A DNA stretch of 64,000 bases, taken from contig NZ_PSYR01000001.1 in the NCBI RefSeq assembly GCF_003333315.1, positions 1,080,501 through 1,144,500 on the forward strand, in the 5' to 3' direction. Origin of the DNA: Acidiferrobacter thiooxydans. GTDB taxonomy: Bacteria; Pseudomonadota; Gammaproteobacteria; Acidiferrobacterales; Acidiferrobacteraceae. Below are positions 24,906 to 34,987 of this stretch, one piece after another. The notes under the pieces were generated by a model, which was given only the letters and a program-made list of their open reading frames with translations, searched no databases and was not told where the DNA came from. Each line of letters opens with the position of its first letter. Position 1 is the first letter of the stretch. The position numbers and the translations under genes were made by a program.

Positions 24906-25020
24906 TGGCGGTGACGGCCGACCCCCGCTGTGGCGATCGATCGTAAACCCGGTCAGGTCCGGAAGGAAGCAGCCGTAGCGATCCGGTCGGGTGCAGCGTC
25001 GGGCCGGCCCAAGCCGCCAC
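24906..25020 (+). ncRNA. ffs: Signal recognition particle RNA, small bacterial type (4.5S)
   Basis: The near-universal SRP core GGTCAGGTCCGGAAGGAAGC lies at 24951-24970, followed by AGCCG. The ends pair, 24906-24911 with 25014-25019, and inner segments can fold into the long hairpin. It sits just upstream of dnaX, a common place in gammaproteobacteria, and overlaps a spurious 38-residue N-terminal extension of the dnaX frame. End positions are estimates. Confidence 0.93.
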
Positions 25021-25043
25021 CCCTATTGGCTGCGAGGACCCTC

Positions 25044-26828
25044 ATGAGTTATCTGGTGCTGGCGCGAAAATGGCGTCCGCGCACATTCCCAGAGCTTTTG
25101 GGTCAGGACTCCGTGGTCCGCGCGTTGCGTTTTGCCTTGAGCGAAGGGCGTGTCCACCATGCCTATCTTTTCAGCGGCATCCGTGGCGTCGGCAAGACCA
25201 CCGTGGCGCGTCTCCTTGCCAAGGCTTTGAACTGTGAGCAAGGGATGGGGCCCGACCCGTGCGGGAAGTGTTCGGCCTGCCAGGAGATAGACGCCGGGCG
25301 ATTCGCCGATCTCATCGAGGTCGACGCGGCCTCGCGCACCAAGGTCGACGATACCCGTGAGCTTCTCGATAATGTGCAGTACGCACCGACCCGCGGGCGC
25401 TACAAGGTGTACCTCGTCGATGAGGTCCATATGCTCTCGACCCATAGCTTCAATGCCCTTCTCAAGACCCTGGAGGAGCCCCCGCCACACGTCAAATTTA
25501 TTCTCGCAACCACGGATCCGCAGAAACTCCCGGTCACGGTCCTATCACGTTGCCAGAAATTCGCCCTGCGGCGCCTGACCGATACCCAGATTCGCGACCA
25601 TATGGCCGCGATCCTGCGCGAAGAGGGCATGGAATACGATGATGAGGCCCTGGTAGCGCTTTCGCGCGCTGCCGAAGGGAGTGTTCGCGATGCCCTGAGT
25701 CTACTGGACCAAGCGATCGCGGCGGGGGGTGGGGCGGTGCGGGCCGGGGCAGTGCGCGACATGCTCGGGGCGGTGGCTCCGGACCTTGTGCACCGGGTGA
25801 TCGCGGCGCTCGCTGACGGCGATGGCGCCACACTACTGGCGGCCATCGATGAGGCCTATTCGCTAGGCGTGGCGCCAGAAGTGTTTTTGGGTGACATCGT
25901 GCGCGCCTGGCATGAGATCGCAGTCGCTCAGGTGCTGAGCGCGGAATCGGCGGATGCGTGGACGCAGGGGATGGCGCAACGGCTACCTCCCGAGGCCGTG
26001 CAGCTCTATTACGAGATTGGGTGCTTAGGGCGTCGTCAGATGGGTGCGGCCCCTGATCCCGAGACCGGGTTGCGCATGACGGCCTTGCGAATGTTGGCGT
26101 TCCGGCCGGTCAGCGATGTGCCGAGTAAGCCGCAGATTGCGAGGCCAAGCCGTGCGCCGCACGATACGCGCGGGAGTGGGGGTCAGGAGGGCGCCGCGCT
26201 AGCGGGCCAATCGCCAATAAGTCCTGTGAGCGTACGGGGCGCCCCGATTGCCGCTGGCGACCAGAGGCCCGCAGACCAGAGGCCCGCAGACCAGAGGCCC
26301 GCAGACCAGAGGCCCGCAGACCAGAGGCCCGCAGACCAGAGGCCCGCAGACCAGAGGCCCGCAGACCAGAGGCCCGCAGACCAGAGGCCCGCAGACCAGA
26401 CGCGGTCCCCGGTGGTGGTTACGGAGACCGCCCCCGCCCCAGGGGGTTCGGTTCTAGAGCGGCTTGGTCTGGCCGGCCTTATGAAGCATATAGCCATGAA
26501 CGCCGTGTTGGATAAGAGTGGCGATCGGGTGGTGGTAACCGTGGATCCGGAGGCCGGCAAGCTCCTGAACAAAGAGCGGATCGATATGTTAAAGGAGGCG
26601 CTTTGCGCCTATTATAAAGACCCTATCACCGTGGATGTGGTGGTGGCTCCTGTGACCGGCACGCCGGCCCATCTACGCCGTGAGGCTGAAGAGGCCGCGC
26701 AGTGTCGGGCACGCGAGGCGCTCGCCGCTGATCCAGGGGTAGCGGCCCTGAAGCGGACGTTCAATGCCCGTGTGAACGAGGGTTCCATGCGACCGCGCAA
26801 TAGCACAGCAGAGGAGCGAGATTTATGA
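25044..26828 (+). CDS. dnaX: DNA polymerase III subunit tau
   Basis: A 594-residue clamp-loader ATPase. Walker A is GIRGVGKTT, the zinc module [13 protein letters not shown], Walker [10 protein letters not shown] and the SRC motif VLSRCQKF. The ATG at 25044 ([15 protein letters not shown]) is the family start; upstream codons lie in the SRP RNA. Residues about 406-450 are nine exact RPADQ repeats encoded by a 15-bp tandem array in the linker between the ATPase part and the C-terminal tau domain. No obvious slippery site for a gamma product was noticed. The next gene, ybaB, overlaps the stop. Confidence 0.96.
   Translation: MSYLVLARKWRPRTFPELLGQDSVVRALRFALSEGRVHHAYLFSGIRGVGKTTVARLLAKALNCEQGMGPDPCGKCSACQEIDAGRFADLIEVDAASRTKVDDTRELLDNVQYAPTRGRYKVYLVDEVHMLSTHSFNALLKTLEEPPPHVKFILATTDPQKLPVTVLSRCQKFALRRLTDTQIRDHMAAILREEGMEYDDEALVALSRAAEGSVRDALSLLDQAIAAGGGAVRAGAVRDMLGAVAPDLVHRVIAALADGDGATLLAAIDEAYSLGVAPEVFLGDIVRAWHEIAVAQVLSAESADAWTQGMAQRLPPEAVQLYYEIGCLGRRQMGAAPDPETGLRMTALRMLAFRPVSDVPSKPQIARPSRAPHDTRGSGGQEGAALAGQSPISPVSVRGAPIAAGDQRPADQRPADQRPADQRPADQRPADQRPADQRPADQRPADQRPADQTRSPVVVTETAPAPGGSVLERLGLAGLMKHIAMNAVLDKSGDRVVVTVDPEAGKLLNKERIDMLKEALCAYYKDPITVDVVVAPVTGTPAHLRREAEEAAQCRAREALAADPGVAALKRTFNARVNEGSMRPRNSTAEERDL
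26259..26400 (+). repeat. 15-bp tandem repeat, nine perfect copies, inside dnaX
   Basis: The unit GACCAGAGGCCCGCA is repeated exactly nine times from 26259 to 26393, followed by a 7-base partial copy. It is in frame and encodes RPADQ repeats. Copies are identical at every base, which implies recent expansion or ongoing homogenisation. Confidence 0.97.
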
Positions 26829-27145
26829 AGGGTGGTATGGGACAGCTCATGAAGCAGGCGCAGGCGATGCAGGAGAATCTGCGCAAGGCGCAGTCGGAAC
26901 TTGCCACGCTTGAGGTGGAAGGACAGGCGGGTGGTGGGCTCGTCAAAGTCACGATGACCTGTCGCAATGATGTGCGCAAGGTGCGTCTGGACGAGTCTCT
27001 CCTGAAGGAGGATCGCGAGGTCGTGGAGGACCTTGTGGCGGCGGCTATGAATGATGCCGTGCGCAAGGCTGAGCAGATGAGCCAGGAGCGGCTTGCCGGC
27101 CTTACCGCCGGCTTCAACATTCCCGGTCTAAACCTCCCGTTCTGA
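26825..27145 (+). CDS. ybaB: YbaB/EbfC nucleoid-associated protein
   Basis: A 106-residue DNA-binding protein with the family pattern [21 protein letters not shown] and [29 protein letters not shown]. It starts 4 bases before the dnaX stop and ends 2 bases before the recR start, giving the conserved dnaX-ybaB-recR operon. A ribosome site (GAGGAGCGAG) lies upstream of the ATG at 26825. Confidence 0.96.
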   Translation: MKGGMGQLMKQAQAMQENLRKAQSELATLEVEGQAGGGLVKVTMTCRNDVRKVRLDESLLKEDREVVEDLVAAAMNDAVRKAEQMSQERLAGLTAGFNIPGLNLPF

Positions 27146-27147
27146 TT

Positions 27148-27747
27148 TTGAGCAACGATACCAAGGCGCTCGAGGATCTGAAGCGCGCCCTACGTCGCCT
27201 GCCTGGCATAGGCACCAAGTCCGCGCAACGTATGGCATTCCACTTGTTGGGGCGCGACCGGAGCGTGGCTCGTGACATCGCCGAGGCCTTGTTGCGCGCC
27301 GTCGATCGTATCGGCCATTGCCAACAATGCAATAATTTCAGTGAAACCGAGATCTGCGCCATTTGCCGCTCGCCACGACGCGATAGTGGACTTCTGTGCG
27401 TCGTCGAGTCGCCGGCAGATCTCGTGTCCCTGGAACAGTCCGGGGCCTTTGGTGGAACGTATTTCGTATTGATGGGGCGGCTGTCGCCTCTTGACGGTAT
27501 TGGACCAGAGGAGCTGGGTCTGCCCAAGCTCGAGGCCTTGCTCGACGGGGGTGTGGTGCGTGAGGTTATTCTCGCTACCAACGCCACCGTCGAGGGTGAG
27601 GCCACCGCCCACTACATCGGGGAGCTCGCGCGGCGACGCAATCTGCTGGCGACCCGTATCGCCTGCGGAGTGCCGATCGGAGGTGAGATCGAGTACATCG
27701 ATCGCGGCACGCTCGCTCGCGCATTTTCGGGGCGTCGCGAGGCGTAG
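27148..27747 (+). CDS. recR: Recombination protein RecR
   Basis: A 199-residue recombination mediator that works with RecF and RecO at gapped DNA. It has the helix-hairpin-helix [17 protein letters not shown], a four-cysteine zinc finger ([16 protein letters not shown]) and a Toprim domain ([17 protein letters not shown]). The likely start is TTG at 27148, two bases after the ybaB stop, which fits the family N-terminus. Translational coupling with ybaB is probable. Confidence 0.96.
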   Translation: MSNDTKALEDLKRALRRLPGIGTKSAQRMAFHLLGRDRSVARDIAEALLRAVDRIGHCQQCNNFSETEICAICRSPRRDSGLLCVVESPADLVSLEQSGAFGGTYFVLMGRLSPLDGIGPEELGLPKLEALLDGGVVREVILATNATVEGEATAHYIGELARRRNLLATRIACGVPIGGEIEYIDRGTLARAFSGRREA

Positions 27748-27754
27748 GCGCGTT

Positions 27755-28087
27755 TTAGATTTCCAGGGCGTCGATTTTCGCGGCGCATATGAAGTCATTG
27801 TCGCTCAACCCGCCGATGGCGTGCGTCTGATAACGCACGACACACTCTTTGTATCCCACGCGCAAGTCCGGGTGGTGGTCCTCACGATTGGCGATATAGG
27901 CGATGGCATTGACAAAGGACATCGTCTCGTAGAAGTTCGCGAAGCGGAAAGTACGGAATAACGCTGGCCCTGTTTCTTCCAGTGTCCATTTGGGAATCTG
28001 GGTCATGAGTTCCCGGGCCTGCGTAAGACTCATAGGTTTCACGCCTCCCTCACACGGGCGGCAGGATTTCTGGCGCAATTCGGTCAT
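27755..28087 (-). CDS. phhB: Pterin-4a-carbinolamine dehydratase
   Basis: A 110-residue protein with the conserved active-site segment NREDHHPDLRVGYKECVVRYQTHAIGGLSDND in pieces: His-His-Pro and a later His. It dehydrates 4a-hydroxytetrahydrobiopterin; in bacteria without phenylalanine hydroxylase a role in molybdopterin or as a moonlighting factor has been proposed. The minus-strand ATG at 28087 has AAGGAGCGACG just before it, which rules out a longer frame. It is convergent with recR, separated by 7 bases. Confidence 0.92.
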   Translation of the reverse strand: MTELRQKSCRPCEGGVKPMSLTQARELMTQIPKWTLEETGPALFRTFRFANFYETMSFVNAIAYIANREDHHPDLRVGYKECVVRYQTHAIGGLSDNDFICAAKIDALEI

Positions 28088-28374
28088 CGTCGCTCCTTGC
28101 ACGGGTATGGTGCCTTGTGTGGATAAGCCAAGCGCCGACGTCGGCACCGGGACGCGATCCCAGGCTCGGGGAGAAGCGTCTGCGCGCGACGCCCGACTCC
28201 GTTGCGGCACTTCGGTCCCACGATACACCCTTGGCGCTCCCTATGCGATCCGGCGAGAGGCCTTACCAGATCCCGGCCGCGACATTCCGTGGGCGCGACC
28301 GGCACCTTATGCTAGAGTATCGGCTGATTACGACCACAATGCTATTTTTCATGGGATAGGGGGCGGAGGACAGC

Positions 28375-28932
28375 ATGGCGCAAGACCCGAACGCGCTTGT
28401 CTGGATCGATCTGGAAATGACCGGACTGCGTCCGGATACCGACGCCATTATCGAGATCGCCACTGTGGTGACCGACAGCGATCTCAATATCGTGGGCGAG
28501 GGCCCGGTGCTCGCCATTCATCAGCCTGAATCCATTCTTCAGGGCATGGATGACTGGAACCGGCGCACGCACGGGCACTCCGGACTTATTGAGCGGATCC
28601 GCGCAACAACCATGGACGCGGCCGAGGCCGAGCGCCGAACGCTGGCCTTTCTCGAGCCGTTGGTGCCCAAGAACCGCTCGCCTTTGTGCGGCAACAGCAT
28701 CTGTCAGGACCGACGTTTCCTGGCGCGCCTTATGCCGACCCTGGAATCCTATGTGCATTACCGGAACCTGGATGTAAGCAGCGTCAAGGAATTGGTGCGG
28801 CGCTGGCGCCCGGAATTGTGCGCGGGTTTCGTCAAACAGAATACTCACCGGGCGCTGGATGATATTCTCGAGTCGATAGCGGAGTTGCGCTACTACCGTC
28901 AGCATCTCTTTCCGACCCATGGTGGCGTCTAA
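28375..28932 (+). CDS. orn: Oligoribonuclease
   Basis: A 185-residue DEDDh exonuclease that degrades two- to five-base RNA and pGpG, the breakdown product of c-di-GMP. Motifs are WIDLEMTGL (first Asp and Glu), [12 protein letters not shown] and the His of [13 protein letters not shown]. The ribosome site GGGGGCGGAGGACAGC precedes the ATG. The stop overlaps the start of nnr. It may end signals made by the GGDEF protein at 18297. Confidence 0.97.
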   Translation: MAQDPNALVWIDLEMTGLRPDTDAIIEIATVVTDSDLNIVGEGPVLAIHQPESILQGMDDWNRRTHGHSGLIERIRATTMDAAEAERRTLAFLEPLVPKNRSPLCGNSICQDRRFLARLMPTLESYVHYRNLDVSSVKELVRRWRPELCAGFVKQNTHRALDDILESIAELRYYRQHLFPTHGGV

Positions 28933-30322
28933 GCCCCCATCGCAGCCGGTTTATGCGCCCGCACCCCGCACTCTTTGGGCGGGCGAGTCGCAGGCAGCTG
29001 GGGCGGTGGCGGAGACCATAGATCACCGCATGGCCGCAGGCGTGATGCAGTTTGTGACGCAAAAATTCCCGCGGCTTGCGCGGATTGCAATGCTCGTCGG
29101 GGCCGGAGGCAACGGACGCCAGGTGCTGGCGCTCGCCGAACGCTACAAAAAGACTGGGGTCGGAGTGACACTCGTACGCCCGGGCGACGCCGTCGATGTC
29201 GAGGAACTACGCACCCATGACGTACTGATCGACGGGCTGGTCGGGACCGGCCTGCACGGTCCTTTGTCCGCCGTCTACCACGATCTCGTCGGGCGTGCGC
29301 AGGCCAGTCGCCGTCCCATCATCGCGTTGGATGGCCCGACCGGACTCGATCTTGGCACCGGCTGTCCCCAACCAGATACTCTGCGCGCGGACTACACGCT
29401 ATTTTGCGGGGGGGCCAAAATTGGGGCCCTGACCGGCGCGGGTCGCGCATGGTGCGGCGAGACGACCACGATCGATGTGGGGCAGCCGTATCCGGCGGGG
29501 TACCTGCGGGCCCTGATACCCGACAATGCCGATCTGCGCGCCCTGCTTCCGCTGCGACGAGTCGACATGCATAAAGGGGATGCCGGTACACTCGTGATCG
29601 CCGGGGGTGGCCTGGGGATGCCTGGGGCCGTGCGGCTTGCCGCCGTGGCCGCCTATCGCGTCGGGGCGGGGTTGGTGGTGGCGGGCGTCCACGAACGTAA
29701 TGCCGAGGTTCTGGCGGCGGCGTTTCCCGAATGCATCGCCTTTGCCGCCTCTTCCGCGGAGCTCCCGTGGGGGCGGGCACAAGCGTTACTGGTCGGTTCC
29801 GGGCTCGGCCGTGGGGATTGGGCGCAAGACGTGTGGCAGCGAGCGCGCACCCTGGGGCGGCCCATGGTCGTGGATGGCGATGGCCTCTATTGGTTGGCGC
29901 ACGCGCCCGAGTCGCGCCCCGACTGGGTCTTAACCCCGCACGGGGGCGAGGCAGCTCGCCTGCTGGGGGTCACGAGTGCGGACGTGGCGGCGGATCGGCC
30001 GGGGGCGGCCGTGGAACTGCAGCGCCGTTATGGCGGGGTGTGTGTTCTGAAGGGTGCGGGGACCTTGGTGGCGGGTGGCGATATCCTATGGTTGTGCCCG
30101 TTTGGAAACCCGGGGATGGCGACGGCCGGTACGGGTGACGTGTTGGCGGGGACTATTGCCGGTCTCATGGCCCAGGGCCTCTCGAATCTCGCGGCCGCGC
30201 GCCTCGGGACCTTCGTGCATGCACGCGCCGGTGACCGCGCGGCGAGGCGCGGGCCACCGCGCGGCCTTTTGGCCTCCGATGTGGCCGCGCAGCTGCGTGC
30301 CGCGCTGGGGGCCCTGTGTTGA
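28919..30322 (+). CDS. nnr: Bifunctional NAD(P)HX epimerase/dehydratase
   Basis: A 467-residue fusion that repairs hydrated NAD(P)H. The N-terminal epimerase half (YjeF-N) has [19 protein letters not shown] near residue 58 and TGLDLGTG; the C-terminal dehydratase half (YjeF-C) has [37 protein letters not shown] and [12 protein letters not shown]. The fusion order matches E. coli YjeF but is somewhat shorter. It overlaps orn by 14 bases and its stop lies next to tsaE, so the four genes form an operon. Confidence 0.95.
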   Translation: MVASKPPSQPVYAPAPRTLWAGESQAAGAVAETIDHRMAAGVMQFVTQKFPRLARIAMLVGAGGNGRQVLALAERYKKTGVGVTLVRPGDAVDVEELRTHDVLIDGLVGTGLHGPLSAVYHDLVGRAQASRRPIIALDGPTGLDLGTGCPQPDTLRADYTLFCGGAKIGALTGAGRAWCGETTTIDVGQPYPAGYLRALIPDNADLRALLPLRRVDMHKGDAGTLVIAGGGLGMPGAVRLAAVAAYRVGAGLVVAGVHERNAEVLAAAFPECIAFAASSAELPWGRAQALLVGSGLGRGDWAQDVWQRARTLGRPMVVDGDGLYWLAHAPESRPDWVLTPHGGEAARLLGVTSADVAADRPGAAVELQRRYGGVCVLKGAGTLVAGGDILWLCPFGNPGMATAGTGDVLAGTIAGLMAQGLSNLAAARLGTFVHARAGDRAARRGPPRGLLASDVAAQLRAALGALC

Positions 30323-30324
30323 CC

Positions 30325-30768
30325 ATGGCGTTGCCCGATGTGTCTCAGACCATGCGTCTCGGGCAGGCGTTCGCACGCACCTTGCGGGCCGGTGACCAAG
30401 TCGTTTTACGCGGCGAACTCGGCTGTGGTAAGACGACATTGGCGGGGGCGATCATACGGGCGCTCGGTGCCCCTGGGCCCGTGAAAAGTCCTACTTACAC
30501 GCTGGTTGAAGAGTACGAGCTGGGGGGCTTGCGGGTCGTGCATGCCGATCTCTATCGGCTGCGGGTGCCGGCAGAATTGGAGACGCTCGGTTGGTGGGAT
30601 TATCAGGATGGTCGCACGCTCATGCTCGTGGAGTGGCCCGAGCGCGCGCATGGTCTTTTGCGCGCCGATGTTGACGTTTGGCTCACTGTCACCGATCATG
30701 CAAGACAGGCCCATCTGCAGGGGATGTCACCACGGGGGGGTGAGGTGGTGGACAGTCTAAGGTTGTGA
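30325..30768 (+). CDS. tsaE: tRNA threonylcarbamoyladenosine biosynthesis ATPase
   Basis: A 147-residue ATPase that works with TsaB and TsaD to make t6A37 in tRNAs reading ANN codons. The P-loop is RGELGCGKTTLAG and the family segment SPTYTLVEEYELGG, followed by ADLYRL and EWPERA. The ATG at 30325 follows the nnr stop by two bases; an in-frame GTG at 30316 would overlap nnr. The end overlaps amiC at GTGA. Confidence 0.95.
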   Translation: MALPDVSQTMRLGQAFARTLRAGDQVVLRGELGCGKTTLAGAIIRALGAPGPVKSPTYTLVEEYELGGLRVVHADLYRLRVPAELETLGWWDYQDGRTLMLVEWPERAHGLLRADVDVWLTVTDHARQAHLQGMSPRGGEVVDSLRL

Positions 30769-32114
30769 AGCCGCGTTGGTGGATTATAGGGGTAGCGGGA
30801 TTTTTCTGGGGCATTGTGGCGGCCCAGGCCGCGATCCGTATCGGTCGGCCACTGGTGCGTGTCGGTCCGCACGCCGTTATCGTGCGCCTCTCGCGCAACA
30901 GACATGTGGTCTGGCGATCGTTTTCCTTGAATGATCCGGCGCGTATCGTCGTCGACCTGCATGGCGTGATACTGCCGGGTGGCCGCGCGTTGTGGCCAGA
31001 GCACGCCGCCCCCTTAAAGGATATCCGTGCGTTTACGCATCGCGATGGTATGGTGCGGCTGGTGTTTGATCTCACCCGTAAGGCGTCCTACGCCATCAAT
31101 TCCTTGCCGGGCGGACTGACGCTGTCGCTGGCCACGGGTGGCGCACCTCTTTCGGCACCCCCGACCCGTCCCGCCGCAGGGCCCCCGGCGGCTGCGGATC
31201 CGCCCCCGGCGCAGGCCGTCGCACATTTGGCCCCTGTAGCGGCGCCCACCGCGCCCCCGGACATCGTGATTGCCGTGGACCCTGGTCACGGCGGCATCGA
31301 TTCCGGGGCCTGCGGAATCGATCATATCTGCGAAAAGAACGTTGTGCTGCGCATCGGCCGCGATCTCGCGGCCCTCATCGATGCCACTCCTGGCTTTCAT
31401 GCGTTCATGACGCGCACGGGTAATTATTATGTGCCATTACGCGAGCGCGTGACGTTGGCCCAGGAGCATCATGCAGCGGCTTTCATATCGATCCATGCGA
31501 ACGCCTTGCCGGAGCCGGAAGGTCTGGATGTGCGCGGCGCCGAGGTCTTCATGCTGTCTCAGCATGGCGTGAGCCGCGAGGCCCGGTGGCTTGCGCATAG
31601 TGAAAACGCGGCCGACCGAGGCGGCGGCCCGCACTTTGGGACCGGCAGCGGGTTTCTGCATAATATCCTTCTCAATATGACCCAGAACGGCACGCGGCGG
31701 GCAAGTTACGATCTCGCGAAGGACGTTCTGCACGCGCTGCATGCCATAGGACCTGTGCACGTCGACCATGTCGAGAAGGCGAATTTCATGGTCTTGCTGT
31801 CCCCGACGATACCATCGATCCTGATCGAGACCGCCTTTATCTCGAACCCTCACGAGGCACTGCGCCTGAATAGTCCCGCGTACGACGAGCAGATCGCGCA
31901 CGCCATATGGGAAGGGGTTATGCGCGATGCCCCGCGCCTGCGGGCACGGCTCGGTATGGCGCCCGGTCCGCGTCTCTATATTGTGCGCGAGGGAGAGACC
32001 TTATCGGGCATCGCGCAACGCTTCCATGTGTCGATCGCCGCTCTGCGTGCCGCCAATGGCCTGCATGGCGGGATACTGCAGGCTGGGGCGTCGCTGCGAA
32101 TCCCCTCAGGATAG
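30765..32114 (+). CDS. amiC: N-acetylmuramoyl-L-alanine amidase with AMIN and LysM domains
   Basis: A 449-residue periplasmic hydrolase that cuts septal peptidoglycan during cell separation. It has a signal sequence (WWIIGVAGFFWGIVAAQA), an AMIN targeting domain (about 30-120) and a Pro/Ala linker. An Amidase_3 domain (about 165-380) shows zinc ligands in VAVDPGHGGIDSGA, ISIHANALP and the Glu of ILIETAFISN. A C-terminal LysM repeat (YIVREGETLSGIAQRFHV) follows. The GTG at 30765 overlaps the tsaE stop. Confidence 0.95.
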   Translation: MKPRWWIIGVAGFFWGIVAAQAAIRIGRPLVRVGPHAVIVRLSRNRHVVWRSFSLNDPARIVVDLHGVILPGGRALWPEHAAPLKDIRAFTHRDGMVRLVFDLTRKASYAINSLPGGLTLSLATGGAPLSAPPTRPAAGPPAAADPPPAQAVAHLAPVAAPTAPPDIVIAVDPGHGGIDSGACGIDHICEKNVVLRIGRDLAALIDATPGFHAFMTRTGNYYVPLRERVTLAQEHHAAAFISIHANALPEPEGLDVRGAEVFMLSQHGVSREARWLAHSENAADRGGGPHFGTGSGFLHNILLNMTQNGTRRASYDLAKDVLHALHAIGPVHVDHVEKANFMVLLSPTIPSILIETAFISNPHEALRLNSPAYDEQIAHAIWEGVMRDAPRLRARLGMAPGPRLYIVREGETLSGIAQRFHVSIAALRAANGLHGGILQAGASLRIPSG

Positions 32115-32166
32115 GGTGGCTGGTGGACCAGAACCATTACGCATATTGAGATCAAGGGCGAGCATC

Positions 32167-33612
32167 TTGAGGAGTTGGTTTCGTACCAAGGATATCGGAG
32201 GGCCGCGTGCGGATACGGGATTACGCCGCTGCCTTACCACGATGGACCTCATATTCCTCGGGATCGGCGGCATCATAGGGGCGGGGATTTTCGTGTTGAC
32301 CGGCGTGGCGGCGGCGCGGGATGCCGGCCCTGCCATTGTTCTGTCGTTTCTGATCTCGGGCCTGGCGTGTGCCTTTACGGCACTCTCTTATGCCGAGCTC
32401 GCCGCGGCCGTCGGCGGCAGCGGGAGCGCCTATGGCTACGCCTACGCGGGTCTGGGCGAGATCGTGGCCTGGACGGTGGGATGGGATCTCGTTTTAGAAT
32501 ACGGAGTCGCGACGGCCGCGGTGGCCATTGGCTGGTCCGGCTATGTCCGGAATGCGCTGGCATCCGTAGGGATCCATTTGCCGCTCGCTTATACCAAGGC
32601 CAATATTTATGCCGTGGCGGCCTGGGGGCTTGGCCTGTTTCACCGTCCGATCCCGGGGGTGATCGCCGCGCATGCCGCCGCCGGGGGCTTCATGAACGCG
32701 CCGGCCGCGGCCATCATTTTGGTGCTGAGCCTCGTGCTCGCCGCGGGTGTGCGCCAGAGCGCGGCCTTGAATGGCCTTATGGTCATCGTGAAGCTTGCGG
32801 TGATCGGGCTTTTCATCGCGGTCGCGGCCTTCCACGTCACGCCTGGTAACTGGCATCCCTTTATGCCATTTGGATGGCCGGGGGTCATGCGCGGCGCGGC
32901 ATTGATCTTCTTTGCTTATATCGGTTTCGATGCGGTATCGACCGCTGCCGAGGAGACGCGCGACCCGCAGCATTCGCTACCCATCGGTATCATCGTCTCG
33001 CTGCTCGTTTGTACCGTGATCTATATCCTGGTGTCGGGGCTTCTGACGAGCATCGTGCCGTATTTCACGCTCGATACGGCATCCCCCGTCGCGCAGGCGA
33101 TGCTGGATCTCGACCATCCGCTGGTGGCCCTTTTGATCGGCATAGGCGCGATCGTGGGTCTCACGAGCGTCATGCTGGTACTTTTTTACGGTCTTACGCG
33201 GATTTTTCTGGCCATGGCGCGCGACGGTCTGTTGCCATCGTCATTCGCCGCCGTCCATGCGCGCACGCAAACACCGGTGCGCGTCATCCTGATCTGTGGT
33301 GTGCTCATGGCGTTGATCGCGGGGCTCACGCCCATCGCCTATGTCGCCGAGCTCGTGAATATCGGGACCTTGGCGGCGTTCACCATCGTATGCGCCGGTG
33401 TTCTCGTGCTGCGCTATACGAGGCCCGACCTCCCACGCCCGTTTCGTGCCCCGGGCAGTCCGGTCGTCCCGCTGCTTGGCATGGGCTTTTGCATTTACCT
33501 CATGATGAGCCTGCCGCTTGTGACCTGGATACGGTTCGTGGTGTGGTTTGTAATCGGTCTTGGGATTTACATCTCCTACGGTCGGTCCCACAGTCAGCTC
33601 GCGGCGAAGTGA
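32167..33612 (+). CDS. APC-family amino acid permease
   Basis: A 481-residue transporter with about 12 helices, similar to cationic amino acid (CAT/YfnA) permeases. Motifs are FLGIGGIIGAGIFVLTG in helix 1 and FFAYIGFDAVSTAAEETRDPQHSLPIGI in the middle. TTG at 32167 is the likely start: AAGGG at 32154-32158 lies 8 bases upstream and the family N-terminus (SWFRTKDI, then GLRRCLTTMDL) begins there. Longer frames overlap amiC. An insertion element starts right at its stop codon. Confidence 0.9.
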   Translation: MRSWFRTKDIGGPRADTGLRRCLTTMDLIFLGIGGIIGAGIFVLTGVAAARDAGPAIVLSFLISGLACAFTALSYAELAAAVGGSGSAYGYAYAGLGEIVAWTVGWDLVLEYGVATAAVAIGWSGYVRNALASVGIHLPLAYTKANIYAVAAWGLGLFHRPIPGVIAAHAAAGGFMNAPAAAIILVLSLVLAAGVRQSAALNGLMVIVKLAVIGLFIAVAAFHVTPGNWHPFMPFGWPGVMRGAALIFFAYIGFDAVSTAAEETRDPQHSLPIGIIVSLLVCTVIYILVSGLLTSIVPYFTLDTASPVAQAMLDLDHPLVALLIGIGAIVGLTSVMLVLFYGLTRIFLAMARDGLLPSSFAAVHARTQTPVRVILICGVLMALIAGLTPIAYVAELVNIGTLAAFTIVCAGVLVLRYTRPDLPRPFRAPGSPVVPLLGMGFCIYLMMSLPLVTWIRFVVWFVIGLGIYISYGRSHSQLAAK

Positions 33613-33702
33613 ATTGACATCCTCCCCCCCTCAACCTCACGGTCGCCGCTCACGCGGAATGGACCATGCGGCCCACAATGAGGAAGGGGATTCCTACGGC
33701 GC
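33613..33702 (-). ncRNA. Possible omega RNA / right end of tnpB element
   Basis: The stretch downstream of the tnpB stop, ending GAGGATGTCAATTC, is where the guide-like omega RNA of IS605-type TnpB systems is found. The conserved GGAATCCCC segment is present. Transcription is not shown; the feature is inferred from the family. Confidence 0.4.
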
Positions 33703-34146
33703 TCAGGCGGCTTGCGCCCGAGTCGCTTCGGTGGGTTCCTGTTTCACGGAACGGCCTGACTGCGCCCATTCTCCACAGGCTAACAAGCGATGCCCTCGCT
33801 CTACAATAGTGATCGCGCCGACGAGATCGGCGTTGTCCGCGAAACCGCACTCCACGCAGGCAAATCGGGCTTGCGTCTTGCGATTGTCGGCGCTGATGTG
33901 GCCACAGCACGGGCACGTCCGGCTGGTGTAGTGCGGCGGCACGGCGACGAGCCAGCCGCCGTTCCACGCCAGCTTGTAGTCCAGTGGGCGGCGGAACTCG
34001 AACCCGCCCGGGTCGAGGATGGACTTGTTCAGGCCGGACTTGGCCCGGACGGTTCTTCCCGGTTTCTCGGTTGTGCCGGCCGCTGATTGGGACATATTCC
34101 GCACCGGCAGGTCCTCGAGACATACGATCGCGTGGTTTTGGCTGAC

Positions 34147-34206
34147 ATGGCCGGCCGCATGGCCGGTCGCATGGCCGGTCGCATGGCCGGTCGCATGGCC
34201 GGTCGC
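34147..34206 (-). repeat. 12-bp tandem repeat, five copies, inside tnpB
   Basis: Four exact copies of ATGGCCGGTCGC and one variant (34147-34158) run end to end. On the minus strand they encode four ATGH and one AAGH unit and keep the reading frame. Confidence 0.93.
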
Positions 34207-34927
34207 AGTCGTGGTCTTGTGCAGGAAGTCGCGGCGAGCATTGGCGATGCGTACGTGAATCTTCTGGACGTGGGCCCTCGCCTTCTTCCCGTTGTGGCTG
34301 AACTTCTGTTTGCGGCTCATGGCCCGTTGATAACGAGCGAGGCGCTGCTGGTGTTTCTGGAAGCTGTTGAGGGGTTCGATGAAGCGACCATCGCTTAGGG
34401 TGGCAAAGCGCATGATCCCCCTGTCGATGCCGACCATGCTGGAGGCAGGGGGGACGGGTTCGGCCACATGGCGCTCGGTCTGGATGCTGATGAACCACTT
34501 GCCACCGTTCAGGGACACGGTGACATTCTTCACCGTGCCCAGCACCTCCCGGCTGTTGCGATAACGCAACCACCCGAGTTTGGGCAGAAAGATGCGACTA
34601 TTGGCCTGATCGAGCTTGACCCCTTGCGGATAGCGAAAGCGGTCGGATCGACCTTTTTTCTTGGGGCTCGGGAAGTCGGCGCGTTTCTCGAAGAAGTTCT
34701 TGTAGGCCCGCTCCAAATTCTTGAGCGATTGCTGCAGGGCTTGGCTTGGTGTTTCGTTCAGCCAGGCCCTGTGCGGATGCGCCTTCCACGCGGTGAGTTC
34801 CTTGCACAGTCCAGCGTAGCCAAGCCTCTTCTCGCCACGCTCGTAGCGTTCCTTCGGCTACGCCAGCGCCTGATTGTAGACAAACCGGCACGACCCAGCA
34901 AAACGGCGTAGCTGACGTTGTTGCATG

Positions 34928-34987
34928 CCGGTGGGTTTGATCTCGTACCGGTGGGTTTGATCTCGTACCGGTGGGTTTGATCTCATA
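34928..34987 (-). repeat. 20-bp tandem triplication in tnpB N-terminus
   Basis: CCGGTGGGTTTGATCTCGTA occurs twice and a one-base variant ending CATA once, head to tail. Forty extra bases break the tnpB reading frame. Confidence 0.92.

Noticed and set aside
24930-25043. 38-residue N-terminal extension of DnaX
   Set aside because: These codons lie within the SRP RNA gene, and the DnaX family begins at the Met at 25044.
26259-26400. CRISPR array
   Set aside because: The 15-bp units are contiguous without spacers and are in frame within dnaX.
33650-34573. 307-codon alternative minus-strand frame within tnpB
   Set aside because: Overlaps the real tnpB frame, which has RuvC and zinc-ribbon motifs; the alternative is Arg/Pro-rich with none.
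34928-34987. CRISPR-like repeats
   Set aside because: Three head-to-tail 20-bp copies without spacers, inside a transposase gene.
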